Below, one piece after another: positions 17,638 to 27,244 of a DNA stretch of 64,000 nt. The position numbers and the translations under genes were made by a program. The DNA is taken from NCBI GenBank assembly GCA_903859715.1, contig CAIONS010000068.1:1-64000 (forward strand). The letters run 5' to 3'. The notes under the pieces are model-generated. The model was not told the origin of the DNA. It made no database searches and saw nothing but the letters and a program-made list of their open reading frames with translations. Each line of letters opens with the position of its first letter. Positions within the stretch are counted from its first letter, which is position 1. The DNA comes from an uncultured Opitutia bacterium. Its GTDB lineage: Bacteria > Verrucomicrobiota > Verrucomicrobiia > Opitutales > Opitutaceae.

Positions 17638-18615
17638 ATGAAAGTCCTCGTGACCGGCGCAGCCGGCTTTATCGGCTACCACGTTGCCCGCCGGCTCGCG
17701 GAAACGAAACGCTGCGAGGTCCTCGGTCTCGACAACCTGAACGACTACTATTCGGTCGACCTGAAGCGCGCGCGCCTGGCCGAGCTCGCGACGCTCGAGG
17801 ATTTTCGTTTCGTGCAGGCGGATTTCGCGGACGCGACGGCCTTTCAGGGGATTTACGGGCATTTCAAGCCCGACTACGTGATCCACCTCGGGGCGCAGGC
17901 CGGCGTGCGCTATAGCATGGAAAACCCCGCGGCCTACGTGCACAGCAACCTGACCGGGTTTCTCAATGTCCTCGAGGCCTGCCGCCGGCTGCCGCCGAAG
18001 CATCTCGTGTTCGCCTCCTCGAGCAGTGTCTACGGCGCGGGCGCAAAGGTGCCGTTCCACGAGGACGCCAACACCGACCAGCCCATCTCGTTCTACGGCG
18101 CGACGAAGAAAAGCAACGAGCTGATGGCGCACAGCTACGCGCATCTGCACGGGTTGATGATCACCGGTCTGCGGTTTTTCACCGTCTACGGCCCGTGGAG
18201 CCGGCCGGACATGGCCCCGACGATTTTCTCGAAGGCCATCTGCGAGGGCACGCCGATCCGGCTCTTCAACCATGGCAAGTGCCGGCGCGACTTCACTTAC
18301 GTGGACGACATCGTGGACGGCGTGGTGAAAGTCCTCCTCTATCCGCCCGCCTCGCCGCCCACCCCGCCCTTCCGGATTTTCAACATCGGGCACAACCGCC
18401 CCGTCGAGGTGCTGCTCTTCGTGCGCATGCTGGAGCAGCTGCTCGGCCGCACGGCGCAGGTTGAACTGCTGCCCGCGCAGCCCGGCGACATGCTGGAAAC
18501 CTGCGCCAGCATCGAACGCCTCCATGCCGCCATTGGGTTCACGCCGCGCGTGTCCCTCGAGGACGGCCTGCGGCACTTCGTTGATTGGTTCAAGCGCTAC
18601 CACCGGCACGAGTAA
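17638..18615 (+). CDS. NAD-dependent nucleotide-sugar epimerase (UDP-glucuronate 4-epimerase-like)
   Basis: A 325-aa extended short-chain dehydrogenase. The N-terminal NAD loop is VTGAAGFIGYHVA, followed by LDNLNDYYSVDLKRARL, HLGAQAGVRYSMENPAAYV, a catalytic serine cluster FASSSSVYG and the active-site YGATKKSNE (YxxxK). RFFTVYGPWSRPDMA and DFTYVDDIVDGV are characteristic of the UDP-glucuronate 4-epimerase/CapI subgroup, so the likely reaction is UDP-glucuronate to UDP-galacturonate for surface polysaccharide. No glycosyltransferase is adjacent. It begins 42 bp after the palindromic element. Confidence 0.9.
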   Translation: MKVLVTGAAGFIGYHVARRLAETKRCEVLGLDNLNDYYSVDLKRARLAELATLEDFRFVQADFADATAFQGIYGHFKPDYVIHLGAQAGVRYSMENPAAYVHSNLTGFLNVLEACRRLPPKHLVFASSSSVYGAGAKVPFHEDANTDQPISFYGATKKSNELMAHSYAHLHGLMITGLRFFTVYGPWSRPDMAPTIFSKAICEGTPIRLFNHGKCRRDFTYVDDIVDGVVKVLLYPPASPPTPPFRIFNIGHNRPVEVLLFVRMLEQLLGRTAQVELLPAQPGDMLETCASIERLHAAIGFTPRVSLEDGLRHFVDWFKRYHRHE

Positions 18616-18804
18616 CTGAAGCCCGGGCGATTGGAGGGGAAATCACTCTCCTTCGTCCTGATCGCTTGGTCCGCCACGGCGTGCAAACCCGCCAGCGCAC
18701 CTGCTTCGCATTAAGATTTCCGCTCCGCGCTTGCCTCGGCCCGCGCGCGCGGCTCACCCTGACTTTCACTTTTTCAAAACCAACCCTCAGCCCACCTATC
18801 CTCC

Positions 18805-19872
18805 ATGTCCAAAGCCGCCCCCGCTAAAGCCGCCCCTGCCGTTTCCTCCACCCCTGGTCGCGAGAAAAATATCGAGCTCGCCCTCTCCTCCATCAGCAAA
18901 CAGTTCGGCGAAGGCTCGATCATGCGTCTCGGCAGCAACGCCAAGATGAAGGTTGAGACGCTCTCGACCGGTTCACTCGCCATCGACCTCGCCCTCGGCG
19001 TCGGCGGCCTGCCCAAGGGCCGCATCATTGAGATCTACGGCCCGGAATCCTCCGGCAAGACCACCTTCTGTCTCAGCGTCATCGCCGAGGCGCAGAAAAA
19101 GGGCGGCCTCGCCGCCTTCATCGACGTCGAGCACGCGCTCGACCCGAAATACGCCCGCGTCGTGGGCGTGAACCTCGATGATCTTCTCGTTTCCCAGCCT
19201 GACTCCGGCGAGGACGCGCTCAACATCATGGAGACGCTCATCCGCTCCAACAGCATCGATGTCATCGTGCTCGATTCCGTCGCCGCCCTCATCACCAAGG
19301 CGGAACTCGACGGCCAGATGGGCGACATGACCATGGGCAGCCAGGCCCGCCTGATGTCGCAGGCCATGCGCCGGCTCACCGCCGTCGTCAGCAAGACCAA
19401 CTGCGTCTGCATTTTCACCAACCAGATCCGCGAAAAGATCGGCGTCATGTTCGGCAGCCCCGAGACCACGTCGGGCGGTCGCGCGCTGAAGTTCTTCTCC
19501 TCCGTCCGCATCGACATCCGCCGCAAGGACCAGATCAAGACGCCCGAGGGCAAGGTCATCGGCAACCGCACGAAGATCAAGGTCGTGAAGAACAAGGTCG
19601 CCCCGCCGTTCACCGAGGTGGAGTTCGACATCATGTACGACGAGGGTATCTCGAAGATCGGCTCGCTCCTCGACCTCGGCCTCGAGCACAAGATTCTGGA
19701 AAAGAAGGGCGCGTGGATCGCTTACGAAGGCGCGCTTGTCGGTCAGGGCCGTGATGCCGCCAAGGCCGCGCTCAAGGAAAAGCCCGAGCTCGCCGAGAAA
19801 ATCGGCAAGGCCATCCTCGAGAAGGTCACCGTGACCGGCGGTGCGGTCATCACCGGCGGCGCCGCGGAATAA
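18805..19872 (+). CDS. recA: Recombinase RecA
   Basis: A 355-aa DNA strand-exchange ATPase for homologous repair and SOS co-protease activity. Walker A is [10 protein letters not shown], Walker B lies in [12 protein letters not shown], and loop L2 follows the [27 protein letters not shown] block. The N-terminus is extended by about 25 Ala/Pro/Lys-rich residues, and the C-terminus ends in [12 protein letters not shown] instead of the acidic tail of enterobacterial RecA. No clear SOS box was recognised in the 189-bp upstream gap. A GH43-like gene follows by 39 bp. Confidence 0.97.
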   Translation: MSKAAPAKAAPAVSSTPGREKNIELALSSISKQFGEGSIMRLGSNAKMKVETLSTGSLAIDLALGVGGLPKGRIIEIYGPESSGKTTFCLSVIAEAQKKGGLAAFIDVEHALDPKYARVVGVNLDDLLVSQPDSGEDALNIMETLIRSNSIDVIVLDSVAALITKAELDGQMGDMTMGSQARLMSQAMRRLTAVVSKTNCVCIFTNQIREKIGVMFGSPETTSGGRALKFFSSVRIDIRRKDQIKTPEGKVIGNRTKIKVVKNKVAPPFTEVEFDIMYDEGISKIGSLLDLGLEHKILEKKGAWIAYEGALVGQGRDAAKAALKEKPELAEKIGKAILEKVTVTGGAVITGGAAE

Positions 19873-19911
19873 CCGTTCGCTGCCGGTCCGTCCGGCGGCG
19901 GCGCCCGGCCC

Positions 19912-20832
19912 ATGGGTTTCCTGCGCGCCAGCGAGATCAAGATTCGCGACCCGTTCGTGCTGCCGGTGGCGGCCGAACGGGTTTACTATTTGTATGGCAC
20001 GACCGACCGGCAGCCGTGGGGCGGACAACCCGGCGAGGGTTTCGACACCTACCGCAGTCGTGATCTGATTCTGTGGGAAGGTCCGTTCCCCGCGTTTCGT
20101 CCTGAACCGGGCTTTTGGGGCCGGGACTGTTTTTGGGCACCCGAGGTGCATTTCTGGCGCGGACGCTACTACATGTTCGCCACGTTCCGGTCCGAGCCGG
20201 AGGCGCAAGGCACCCAGATCCTCGTCGCCGACCACCCGCTGGGGCCCTTTCGCCCTCATAGCGCCGGCCCGGTCACACCCGCTGGGTGCGATTGCCTCGA
20301 CGGCACGCTTTATACCGACCCGGCAGGCAAGCCGTGGATGATTTTCAGCCGAGACTGGCCGAAAATTGCCGTGGGCCGTTATTCCGCACTGCTCCTGCGC
20401 GAGGATTTGAGCGCCGCCGCCGGTCCCGCCTTCGATCTTTTCGCCGTCAATGCCGCGCCTTGGGTGCGCACTCCACCCTGGCAAAAAGAGCGCGATCAAA
20501 AGGGCTTTCCACCCTGCTATGTCGCCGACGGTGCGTGGCCCTACCACATGAAGAGCGGCGAACTCTGCCTGCTTTTCTCCAGCTGGAACGAGTCGGGTTA
20601 TTCCACCGGTCTGGCCCGCTCGACCACCGGTGAGCTGGCCGGTCCGTGGCAGTGCGATCCCACGCCATTCTTCGCCGAGAACGGCGGCCATGCCATGATC
20701 TTTGCCGGTTTCGATGGCGCTTCTTACCTGACCCTGCATCAACCCAATGATCCGCCCCCGGAGCATCCGCGATTTTTCGCGATTGAAGAGAGCGCCGGCC
20801 GGCTCCGGTTGAAATCTCAACTGGGTCAGTAA
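19912..20832 (+). CDS. Glycoside hydrolase family 43-like protein
   Basis: A 306-aa five-bladed beta-propeller glycosidase, without a signal peptide and therefore probably cytoplasmic. GH43 landmarks are the early catalytic-base region KIRDPFVLPV, the WAPEVHFWRGRYYMF strand and the DCLDGTLYTDPAGKPWMIF blade; the likely general acid is in WAPEV or a later blade. Family members act on arabinoxylan or arabinan oligosaccharides (xylosidase or arabinofuranosidase). It begins 39 bp after recA and could be read through from it, but no functional link is expected. Confidence 0.85.
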   Translation: MGFLRASEIKIRDPFVLPVAAERVYYLYGTTDRQPWGGQPGEGFDTYRSRDLILWEGPFPAFRPEPGFWGRDCFWAPEVHFWRGRYYMFATFRSEPEAQGTQILVADHPLGPFRPHSAGPVTPAGCDCLDGTLYTDPAGKPWMIFSRDWPKIAVGRYSALLLREDLSAAAGPAFDLFAVNAAPWVRTPPWQKERDQKGFPPCYVADGAWPYHMKSGELCLLFSSWNESGYSTGLARSTTGELAGPWQCDPTPFFAENGGHAMIFAGFDGASYLTLHQPNDPPPEHPRFFAIEESAGRLRLKSQLGQ

Positions 20833-20927
20833 ATCAGGAAGAGCGCTCCTGATTCCATCGTCGCGGCCTCAACGCCGGCCCGGCTTTTGTCTTGGCGTCG
20901 ATGGACGCGGAGCGTTGCTTCACGGTC

Positions 20928-22283
20928 ATGCCGCGTTTCACCGACACCATTGCCGCGCTGGCGACGCCGGCCGGCACCTCGGCCATCGCACTCGTGCGCG
21001 TGAGCGGCCCTGATGCGGGGCGCATTGCGCGCGAAATTCTCGGCGAGATCCCCGCGCCCCGTCTGGCACGCCATGGGGATTACAAGGATCGCGCAGGGTC
21101 ACTGGTCGATGACGCGCTGTTCACTTTTTTTCCGGCGACAGGTTCCTACACCGGCGAGGACGCGCTGGAGATTTCGTGTCACGGCAATCCTTTCATCGCG
21201 CAAAAAATCCTCGAGGATCTGCTGGCCCGCGGTGCACGTTCCGCGGAGCCGGGCGAGTTTACCCAGCGCGCGTTTCTCAATGGCCGGATGGATCTGAGTC
21301 AGGCCGAGGCGGTGATGGATTTGATCCACGCCCGCAGTGAGCGCGCCCTGGCCGCCGCCAACCAGCAACTGCGCGGCGCGCTCGGACGGCGGATGAATGA
21401 ACTGACCGAGCGATTGCTCGGCGCGCTCGCCCATGTCGAGGCATATATTGATTTTCCAGAGGAGGATTTGCCGGCCGAGGACTCTGACGGCATTCGGCGG
21501 ACACTCGAATCGCTCGCGACCGACACGGCCCGGCTGCTGGCTACAAGTCATTACGGCGAATTGCTGCGCGACGGAATCAAGACTGTGATCGTGGGTGCAC
21601 CGAACGCCGGCAAGAGCAGCCTGCTCAACCGGCTGGTGGGCCATGAACGGGCGATTGTGAGCCCGGAGCCAGGCACCACGCGCGATTTTATCGAGGAGCG
21701 CATCATTGTCGGGCCGCATTGCCTGCGGCTGATCGATACCGCGGGGTTAAACCCGGATCCAGGAGCCATTGAAAAACTGGGGATGGCGAAATCGCTGGAG
21801 CGTGTAGCCGAAGCGGATCTGATCCTGCTTGTGCTTGAAGCGGGACGCCCCCTGCCCGCCTTGCCCAAAGCCGTCACCGACCGGCTTTCTGTCGGCTTGG
21901 CTTTGATTGTAATAAATAAAATCGATCTCACGCCATCGCCGATGACGCCGTCTCTCCCGAACGCCGTGCCGGTGGTGAGGATTTCTGCACTGACTGGCAC
22001 TGGGATTGAAGGCTTGGTGGCAACATTAGTTCAATTGGCAGATTCTATTCAACCTATTGATAAAGATAATTTTATAGTAATTAATGCCCGACATTCCGAT
22101 GCTTTGACCAAGGCAAAACTTGGCCTGGAGGACGCTCTCGCAAAACTTGCCTCGGCCGGACCGATTGAACTGATCGCCAGCGATCTACGTGGAACACTCG
22201 CAAGCTATGGCGAAATCGTCGGTAAAATCGATAACGAGCGGATGCTCAATCAACTTTTCGCCACCTTCTGCATCGGCAAATAG
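20928..22283 (+). CDS. mnmE: tRNA modification GTPase MnmE
   Basis: A 451-aa GTPase that acts with MnmG to form 5-carboxymethylaminomethyl- or aminomethyl-uridine at the tRNA wobble position. The formyl-THF-binding domain opens MPRFTDTIAALATPAGTSA; the helical domain surrounds a G domain with the P-loop GAPNAGKSSLLNRL, GTTRDFIEE (G2), DTAG (G3) and NKID (G4). The C-terminus ends FATFCIGK, the conserved CxGK motif. ATG 20928 is used because it matches the family start. The final 400 bp use markedly more A/T-ending codons than the front of the gene, and this continues into mnmG. Confidence 0.96.
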   Translation: MPRFTDTIAALATPAGTSAIALVRVSGPDAGRIAREILGEIPAPRLARHGDYKDRAGSLVDDALFTFFPATGSYTGEDALEISCHGNPFIAQKILEDLLARGARSAEPGEFTQRAFLNGRMDLSQAEAVMDLIHARSERALAAANQQLRGALGRRMNELTERLLGALAHVEAYIDFPEEDLPAEDSDGIRRTLESLATDTARLLATSHYGELLRDGIKTVIVGAPNAGKSSLLNRLVGHERAIVSPEPGTTRDFIEERIIVGPHCLRLIDTAGLNPDPGAIEKLGMAKSLERVAEADLILLVLEAGRPLPALPKAVTDRLSVGLALIVINKIDLTPSPMTPSLPNAVPVVRISALTGTGIEGLVATLVQLADSIQPIDKDNFIVINARHSDALTKAKLGLEDALAKLASAGPIELIASDLRGTLASYGEIVGKIDNERMLNQLFATFCIGK

Positions 22284-22337
22284 CGCGCTTGCGAACCGGT
22301 AGCGACCCGGCCATTTTGATGATAATAGTATTGCTTA

Positions 22338-24212
22338 GTGATGATTTATAACAAGATACCGTTTGATGTGGTTGTTTGTGGCGCTGGCCATGCCGGAGTC
22401 GAAGCCGCCTTGGCCGCCTCACGGATGGGAGCCTCTACCCTGCTCCTTACCGGCAACATCGATACGATCGCCCAGATGAGCTGCAACCCTGCTATCGGCG
22501 GCCAGGCCAAGGGCCAAATGGTCCGGGAGATCGATGCTTTGGGCGGCGAGATGGGAATTACCGCTGATGTGACGGGAATTCAGTTTCGGCTGCTCAATGA
22601 ATCCAAAGGTGCCGCGGTTCAGTCACCGCGAGCTCAGTGTGACAAGAAGGCGTATCAGTTTCGGCTAAAGCATACACTCGAGCTTCAGCCGAATCTGCAA
22701 ATTTTCCAAGCGACCGTTACGGGCCTGATTTTCAAGGACACTAAAGTTGTCGGCTGCCATACCAATCTGGACATTGATTTTTTGGGTCAGACCGTCGTCG
22801 TGACAACCGGGACCTTTTTACGCGGGCTGATGCACATCGGCCAGAACAAGAACGAAGGCGGCCGGCTCGGTGATTTTTCTGCGAAGAGCCTGTCAGCCAG
22901 TTTTCTTGAAGCCGGGATTACACTGGAGCGCCTGAAGACCGGAACGCCGCCAAGATTGCTGGGCCGAAGTATCGATTTTGGCAAAATGGAGGAGCAAAAA
23001 GGAGACGCTCATCCGACGTTTTTCGCCTTTCACGATACCCGTGACTCGGACGCTATGTTCCATGTGGAACATAGCGGCGAACGTAGGCTGGGGTGGGTTC
23101 CAGGCTCGGAACAGGTCTCGTGCTGGATGACTCACACAACCGCTCAGACCGCCGAAATCGTCCGCACCAATCTGCACAAGTCGGCCATGTACAGTGGCGA
23201 GATTGAAGGGGTAGGGCCGCGCTATTGCCCAAGCATTGAAGATAAATTTGTCCGCTTTGCCGACAAGCCACGCCATCTGCTTTTTCTCGAACCCGAGGGT
23301 CGCTCGACCAACGAGTATTACATCAACGGTCTGTCAACAAGTCTGCCTTTCGACGTCCAGCTCGACATGGTTCATAGCATCCCTGGACTAGAGCAGGCTG
23401 TGCTCCTTAGGCCTGCCTATGCCGTGGAGTATGACTTCGCTCATCCCACTCAACTCTTTCCCACACTGGAGTCTAAGAAAGTTGAAAATCTCTTTTTCGC
23501 CGGACAGATAAACGGAACCTCCGGCTACGAAGAGGCTGCCGCTCAGGGATTAGTCGCCGGCGTAAACGCTGTGAATAAGATGCGAGGAACTCCACCTCTG
23601 CTCATTCAACGGCAGGAGGGATATATCGGCGTGCTGATCGACGACCTCGTCACCAAGGGGACCAACGAACCCTATCGCATGTTCACCAGCCGAGCAGAGC
23701 ATCGGCTGCTTTTTAATCACGGTAGCGCTGAGTTTCGGATGCTCGAGCACGCAAAATCCTATAAACTTTTATCATCAAGCAGAATAGCCAATATCGAAGC
23801 CAAAAAAGGCCGGACTGCATACTGGATCGACTATCTGGAAAGAAATCGGGCTCAAGACGGAACCTGGGCTGACGGTATTCGCCGTGATCGAGTGGGGGCT
23901 GCACTGCCGGATGAGCTGATAAAGGAGTCACCCGCCGTCCGTGATGAAGTGCTTTATCGCGTCAGCTATCAGGGTTATCTCGCCCGTGAAGAGCGTCAGA
24001 TCGCCAAACTTTCCCATATCGAAAAAATCCGTCTGCCAGCGTCGATCGATTACCTCTCCATTCGTGGATTGCGTCGGGAAAGCGCTCTCAAGCTCGCCGA
24101 GTTCAAGCCCATGACCCTCGGACAAGCCAGCCGTATCAGCGGAGTTAACCCAGCAGATATCAGCATCTTGATGGTTATAATTGAATCGGGCAGGGGATCC
24201 GGCGCCTCCTAG
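22338..24212 (+). CDS. mnmG: tRNA uridine-5-carboxymethylaminomethyl synthase MnmG (GidA)
   Basis: A 624-aa FAD-dependent partner of MnmE. The FAD loop is [21 protein letters not shown], followed by [30 protein letters not shown], and [13 protein letters not shown] near the tRNA-binding region, with the helical domain ending [11 protein letters not shown] short loop insertion after FHDTRDSD reads MFHVEHSGE; it encodes a near-perfect parS-like palindrome at 23051-23076 and appears extra relative to Escherichia coli MnmG. It lies 54 bp after mnmE and its stop is 15 bp before the trmB ATG. In many bacteria mnmG is near parAB and the origin. Confidence 0.97.
   Translation: MMIYNKIPFDVVVCGAGHAGVEAALAASRMGASTLLLTGNIDTIAQMSCNPAIGGQAKGQMVREIDALGGEMGITADVTGIQFRLLNESKGAAVQSPRAQCDKKAYQFRLKHTLELQPNLQIFQATVTGLIFKDTKVVGCHTNLDIDFLGQTVVVTTGTFLRGLMHIGQNKNEGGRLGDFSAKSLSASFLEAGITLERLKTGTPPRLLGRSIDFGKMEEQKGDAHPTFFAFHDTRDSDAMFHVEHSGERRLGWVPGSEQVSCWMTHTTAQTAEIVRTNLHKSAMYSGEIEGVGPRYCPSIEDKFVRFADKPRHLLFLEPEGRSTNEYYINGLSTSLPFDVQLDMVHSIPGLEQAVLLRPAYAVEYDFAHPTQLFPTLESKKVENLFFAGQINGTSGYEEAAAQGLVAGVNAVNKMRGTPPLLIQRQEGYIGVLIDDLVTKGTNEPYRMFTSRAEHRLLFNHGSAEFRMLEHAKSYKLLSSSRIANIEAKKGRTAYWIDYLERNRAQDGTWADGIRRDRVGAALPDELIKESPAVRDEVLYRVSYQGYLAREERQIAKLSHIEKIRLPASIDYLSIRGLRRESALKLAEFKPMTLGQASRISGVNPADISILMVIIESGRGSGAS
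23051..23076. promoter_or_regulatory. parS-like centromere palindrome inside mnmG
   Basis: Twelve-base arms, CGCTATGTTCCA and TGGAACATAGCG, flank a TG centre. The core TGTTCCATGTGGAACA differs at one base from the Pseudomonas-type parS core TGTTCCACGTGGAACA. It encodes MFHVEH in a loop of MnmG that looks inserted. This strongly suggests a ParB-binding site, with parAB elsewhere on the chromosome; no second copy was seen in the window. Confidence 0.7.
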
Positions 24213-24227
24213 GTGCCCACCAGCATC

Positions 24228-24833
24228 ATGGAAAATCCCACCCGGACGGCCGATTATATTGCGCGCATCACTCAGCGCCGCAATAGTTTGGGCGATCAGA
24301 TCGCTCATTCGATCCCATCTGAAACCCCGTTCGTCTGGGAAATCGGCTGCGGACATGGCCATTTTCTCGCTGCTTACGCCGCCGCTCATCCCTCCAAAAT
24401 CTGCGTGGGCGTTGATATCAGCAAAGATCGGATTGATCGCGGCTTGCGTAAGCGTAATCGCGCCAAGCTGGATAACCTCCACTTTATCCAAGCCGATGCC
24501 CGTGATTTTCTCGATGCGCTCCCAGCCGAGGCCACTTTCTCGGCAATCTACATCCTCTTTCCCGACCCCTGGCCTAAACGCCGCCATCACAAAAATCGCA
24601 TCATGCAGTCCGAGTTCCTGACCGCCGCAGCCCAGCGGGCAGGGCAGGGCACCCGGCTTCACTTTCGCACGGATTATGAGCCGTATTTCCGCGATTCCGA
24701 GCAGCTCATCAGTCAACACGCCGCTTGGCAAATTGTGGCTGAGCCTTGGCCCTTTGAGCAACTGACGGTCTTTCAAAGCCGCGCGGCCAGTCATCACTCG
24801 CTCATCGCTCAGCGCCGATCAGAATACACATAA
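24228..24833 (+). CDS. trmB: tRNA (guanine-N7-)-methyltransferase TrmB
   Basis: A 201-aa SAM-dependent enzyme that methylates G46 of tRNA. The SAM loop is WEIGCGHGHFLAAYA, followed by VGVDISKDRIDRGLRK and the family signature IYILFPDPWPKRRHHKNR with its catalytic/binding DPWPKxxHxKxR, then LHFRTDYEPYF. ATG 24228 is preferred to a GTG immediately after the mnmG stop. With mnmE and mnmG it forms a compact tRNA-modification operon. The DNA is less GC-biased at third positions than the atp genes downstream. Confidence 0.95.
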   Translation: MENPTRTADYIARITQRRNSLGDQIAHSIPSETPFVWEIGCGHGHFLAAYAAAHPSKICVGVDISKDRIDRGLRKRNRAKLDNLHFIQADARDFLDALPAEATFSAIYILFPDPWPKRRHHKNRIMQSEFLTAAAQRAGQGTRLHFRTDYEPYFRDSEQLISQHAAWQIVAEPWPFEQLTVFQSRAASHHSLIAQRRSEYT

Positions 24834-24901
24834 GCCTGCTGCCGCGGCGACACTCACCCGCTAATTTTCCGCACCAACCTAAGCTCAAACCATTTCGAGG
24901 G

Positions 24902-24931
24902 TTGACGGAGCGATGAGCCTTTGCCTACTCA
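24902..24931 (+). promoter_or_regulatory. Candidate sigma-70 promoter of the atp operon
   Basis: TTGACG (24902-24907) and TACTCA (24926-24931), separated by 18 bp, lie 37 bp upstream of the atpB ATG. The -35 box is near consensus and the -10 box weak. It sits in the only substantial gap (134 bp) between trmB and atpB. Confidence 0.35.
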
Positions 24932-24967
24932 TCCCCTTTCCAACCCTTCTCGCCGTCCAGCGCGCCC

Positions 24968-25858
24968 ATGCTTCGAGTCAAAAACCTCGCTCTGTTTCTG
25001 TTTTCACTCACGTCAGGCCTGACCGCCTTCGCCAGTGAATCGCATGGCGTGACCGCGTCCGCTGAGACACTCTTTCATGTCGGGCCGTTGCCCGTGACCA
25101 ATAGCATGGTGACCAGCTGGGTCGTGGCGGCGGTTCTCATCATCGCCATCCGCCTCGCGATCCGGAAGCCCAAGCTCATCCCTTCCCGCGGGCAGGCCAT
25201 GGTCGAGACCCTTGTTGAAGGTATCCTTGAGTTAACTTCCCCGATCGTCGGCAAAAAAGTCGCCAAGCATACGTTTCCGCTGCTCGTGGCGTTGTTCACT
25301 TTCATTCTGATTCAAAACTGGAGCGGGCTTTTTCCCGGGGTCGGCACGATCTTCATGGTCGATCACGAGACGGGCGGATGGATGGAATTTGTCCGTCCCG
25401 GTAACGCCGACCTGAACGGCACCGTCGCCCTCGCCATCGTTTCCTTCATCGGCTGGCTGTATTTCATCCTGCGTTACGCCGGCCCGAAACTGGTGCTGAA
25501 GGACATCTTCGGCAACAAGGCGGATAAGAATGAAGTTCCCGCCGTCATCTACTATCCGCTCTTCCTGGTTTTCTTCGCCGTCGGCCTGATCGAAATCGTT
25601 TCGATCCTCTTCCGCCCCATTTCCCTCTCGTTCCGTCTTTTCGGCAACGTCTTCGGCGGCGAGAACCTGCTGCACTCGATGTCGGCGATCACCCCGTGGG
25701 TTCTCCCGGTGCCGTTCTACTTTCTGGAGCTGCTGATCGGCTTTGTGCAGGCGCTCGTCTTCACGCTGCTCGTGAGCGTTTACATCGGCCTTATCTGCAA
25801 CCACGGCGACGATCACGAAGAAGCCGGCCACGGCGGCCATCATCCGGCCGCCCACTAA
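24968..25858 (+). CDS. atpB: ATP synthase Fo subunit a
   Basis: A 296-aa membrane subunit forming the two half-channels for protons against the c-ring. A signal-like hydrophobic N-terminus (LALFLFSLTSGLTAFASE) precedes the main spans. The essential arginine lies in PISLSFRLFGNVFGGENLLHS; the last helices include LLIGFVQALVFTLLVSVYIG. The C-terminus is histidine-rich (DDHEEAGHGGHHPAAH), which is unusual and could bind metal. It is the first recognised gene of an eight-gene operon; no atpI or atpZ lies directly upstream. Confidence 0.96.
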   Translation: MLRVKNLALFLFSLTSGLTAFASESHGVTASAETLFHVGPLPVTNSMVTSWVVAAVLIIAIRLAIRKPKLIPSRGQAMVETLVEGILELTSPIVGKKVAKHTFPLLVALFTFILIQNWSGLFPGVGTIFMVDHETGGWMEFVRPGNADLNGTVALAIVSFIGWLYFILRYAGPKLVLKDIFGNKADKNEVPAVIYYPLFLVFFAVGLIEIVSILFRPISLSFRLFGNVFGGENLLHSMSAITPWVLPVPFYFLELLIGFVQALVFTLLVSVYIGLICNHGDDHEEAGHGGHHPAAH

Positions 25859-25924
25859 ACCCTTTCCCGTCGGGAGCGTGCCTTGTGCGCACGGCGGAAA
25901 TCCAACCAAACAAAAAAATCCACC

Positions 25925-26134
25925 ATGATCCAAGTAATCGCAGAAATGACCGGTAGCATTCAGGGCGCGTTCGGCTGTCTCGCCGCCGCCATCGGCGTCG
26001 GCCTCGTCGGCGCCAAGGCCGTCGAGGGCGTCGGCCGCAACCCCGGTGCTTCCGGCAAGATCCTCGTCCAGTCCATCATCGGCATGGCGCTGGCCGAAGC
26101 CGTCGCGTTCTACGCGCTGTTCCTCGGCAAGTAA
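25925..26134 (+). CDS. atpE: ATP synthase Fo subunit c
   Basis: A 69-aa two-helix proteolipid of the rotor ring. Helix 1 holds GCLAAAIGVGLVGAKAVEG, the polar loop is GRNPGASGK, and helix 2 contains the ion-binding glutamate near residue 58 (MALAEAVAFYALFLGK). The sodium-type signature (Q in helix 1 and ES/ET after the glutamate) is absent, so proton coupling is inferred. The ATG at 25925 is preferred; upstream in-frame codons lie in the spacer. It is 66 bp after atpB. Confidence 0.96.
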   Translation: MIQVIAEMTGSIQGAFGCLAAAIGVGLVGAKAVEGVGRNPGASGKILVQSIIGMALAEAVAFYALFLGK

Positions 26135-26200
26135 TCCTTCCGAACTCCGCACCGGCGCTCACCCGCCGGCGCGGCCCTTTTACCGTCTCCCGCTTTTATC

Positions 26201-26767
26201 ATGCTCTCTCCTCTGCTCGTCCTCGCTGAAGCCACCGGCCATGTCGCCGAGGCCCCCAGCGCCATCACGAAGATCACGCAGGATTTTGGCGTCAGCGTCC
26301 CGCTCATCCTCGCCCAGATCCTGAGCTTTTCGATTGTCGCCTTCGTCCTCTGGAAATTCGCCTTCAAGCCCGTCCTCGCGACCCTCGATGAGCGCCAGCA
26401 GAAGATTGAGTCCGGCCTGAACTACGCCGAGGAGATGCAGGCCAAGCTCGCCGCCGCCCAGCAGGAGAGCGCCGGCATCATCAAGCAGTCCCAGACTGAG
26501 GCCACGCGCATCATCGATGACGCCCGCAAATCCGCCAAGGACTTCCTCGACAAGCAGACCCAGGAGGCTTCCGCCAAGGCCAGCGACATGCTCGTGAAGG
26601 CCCAGCAATCCATCGAGCTCGAGCACAAGAAAATGCTCGCCGATGCCCGCACCGAGATCGCCCGCCTCGTCGTCATCACGACCGAGCGCGTCCTCGCCAA
26701 GAAGCTCACCGATGCCGACCGCAGCGCGTACAACGACGCCGCGTCCCGCGAACTCACGAGCGTCTAA
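26201..26767 (+). CDS. atpF: ATP synthase Fo subunit b
   Basis: A 188-aa peripheral-stalk subunit. One membrane span ([20 protein letters not shown], about residues 30-50) is followed by [18 protein letters not shown] and a long charged coiled coil rich in Ala, Lys and Glu. The N-terminal 25 residues ([19 protein letters not shown]) add a second hydrophobic segment, as seen in some bacterial b subunits with an extended N-terminus. It lies between atpE (66 bp) and atpH (42 bp), and one b gene only is present. Confidence 0.94.
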   Translation: MLSPLLVLAEATGHVAEAPSAITKITQDFGVSVPLILAQILSFSIVAFVLWKFAFKPVLATLDERQQKIESGLNYAEEMQAKLAAAQQESAGIIKQSQTEATRIIDDARKSAKDFLDKQTQEASAKASDMLVKAQQSIELEHKKMLADARTEIARLVVITTERVLAKKLTDADRSAYNDAASRELTSV

Positions 26768-26809
26768 GTCCGTCCTTCGCTCCTTCTCTTTAACTCCCCG
26801 CGCTTCGCG

Positions 26810-27205
26810 ATGGCCTCCGGCAAAAAACAAATCCAGCTCCTCGCCCGCCAGTTTTTCAAACTGAGCCTCGTTGACGGCGTGCTGTCCGCCGAGCGCGTCG
26901 GCGGCATCCTGGAGTACATCGCCAAGCACCGCCCGGCCAACACGCTCGCCGTGCTCAAGGCCTACCAGCGTCTCGTCACCGCCGAGTTCGCCCGCGGCCA
27001 GGCCGTTGTTGAACACGCCGGCGCCGTCAATGACGCGATGCTCGCCGCCATCGCCGCCGCGATGACCAAAAAATACGGCCGCAAGGTTGCCGCTGTCGCC
27101 AAGCCCAACTCCGCCCTCCTCGCCGGCCTTCGCGTCCGCGTCGGCGATGACACCTACGAATCCTCCGTCGCCAGCCAGCTCTCCACGCTCGCCGCGGCCG
27201 TCTGA
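26810..27205 (+). CDS. atpH: ATP synthase F1 subunit delta, short form
   Basis: A 131-aa subunit joining the peripheral stalk to the top of F1. Its position between atpF and atpA supports the call, as do the helical start ARQFFKLSLVDGVLSAERV and the C-terminal motif LLAGLRVRVGDDTYESSVASQL, which matches the delta-subunit end (GGxxxRxGDxxxDxSxxxxL). Typical delta subunits have 175-185 residues, so about 45 are missing from the N-terminal helical domain. No frameshift is obvious and the frame is open and well used, so this looks like a natural short version. Confidence 0.85.
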   Translation: MASGKKQIQLLARQFFKLSLVDGVLSAERVGGILEYIAKHRPANTLAVLKAYQRLVTAEFARGQAVVEHAGAVNDAMLAAIAAAMTKKYGRKVAAVAKPNSALLAGLRVRVGDDTYESSVASQLSTLAAAV

Positions 27206-27244
27206 AATTTTCCAACCCGTCCGACCCCAACCTTACGTTTTCCG

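Noticed and set aside
18616-18804. Possible LexA/SOS box before recA
   Set aside because: No convincing dyad of a known SOS type was seen in this 189-bp gap.
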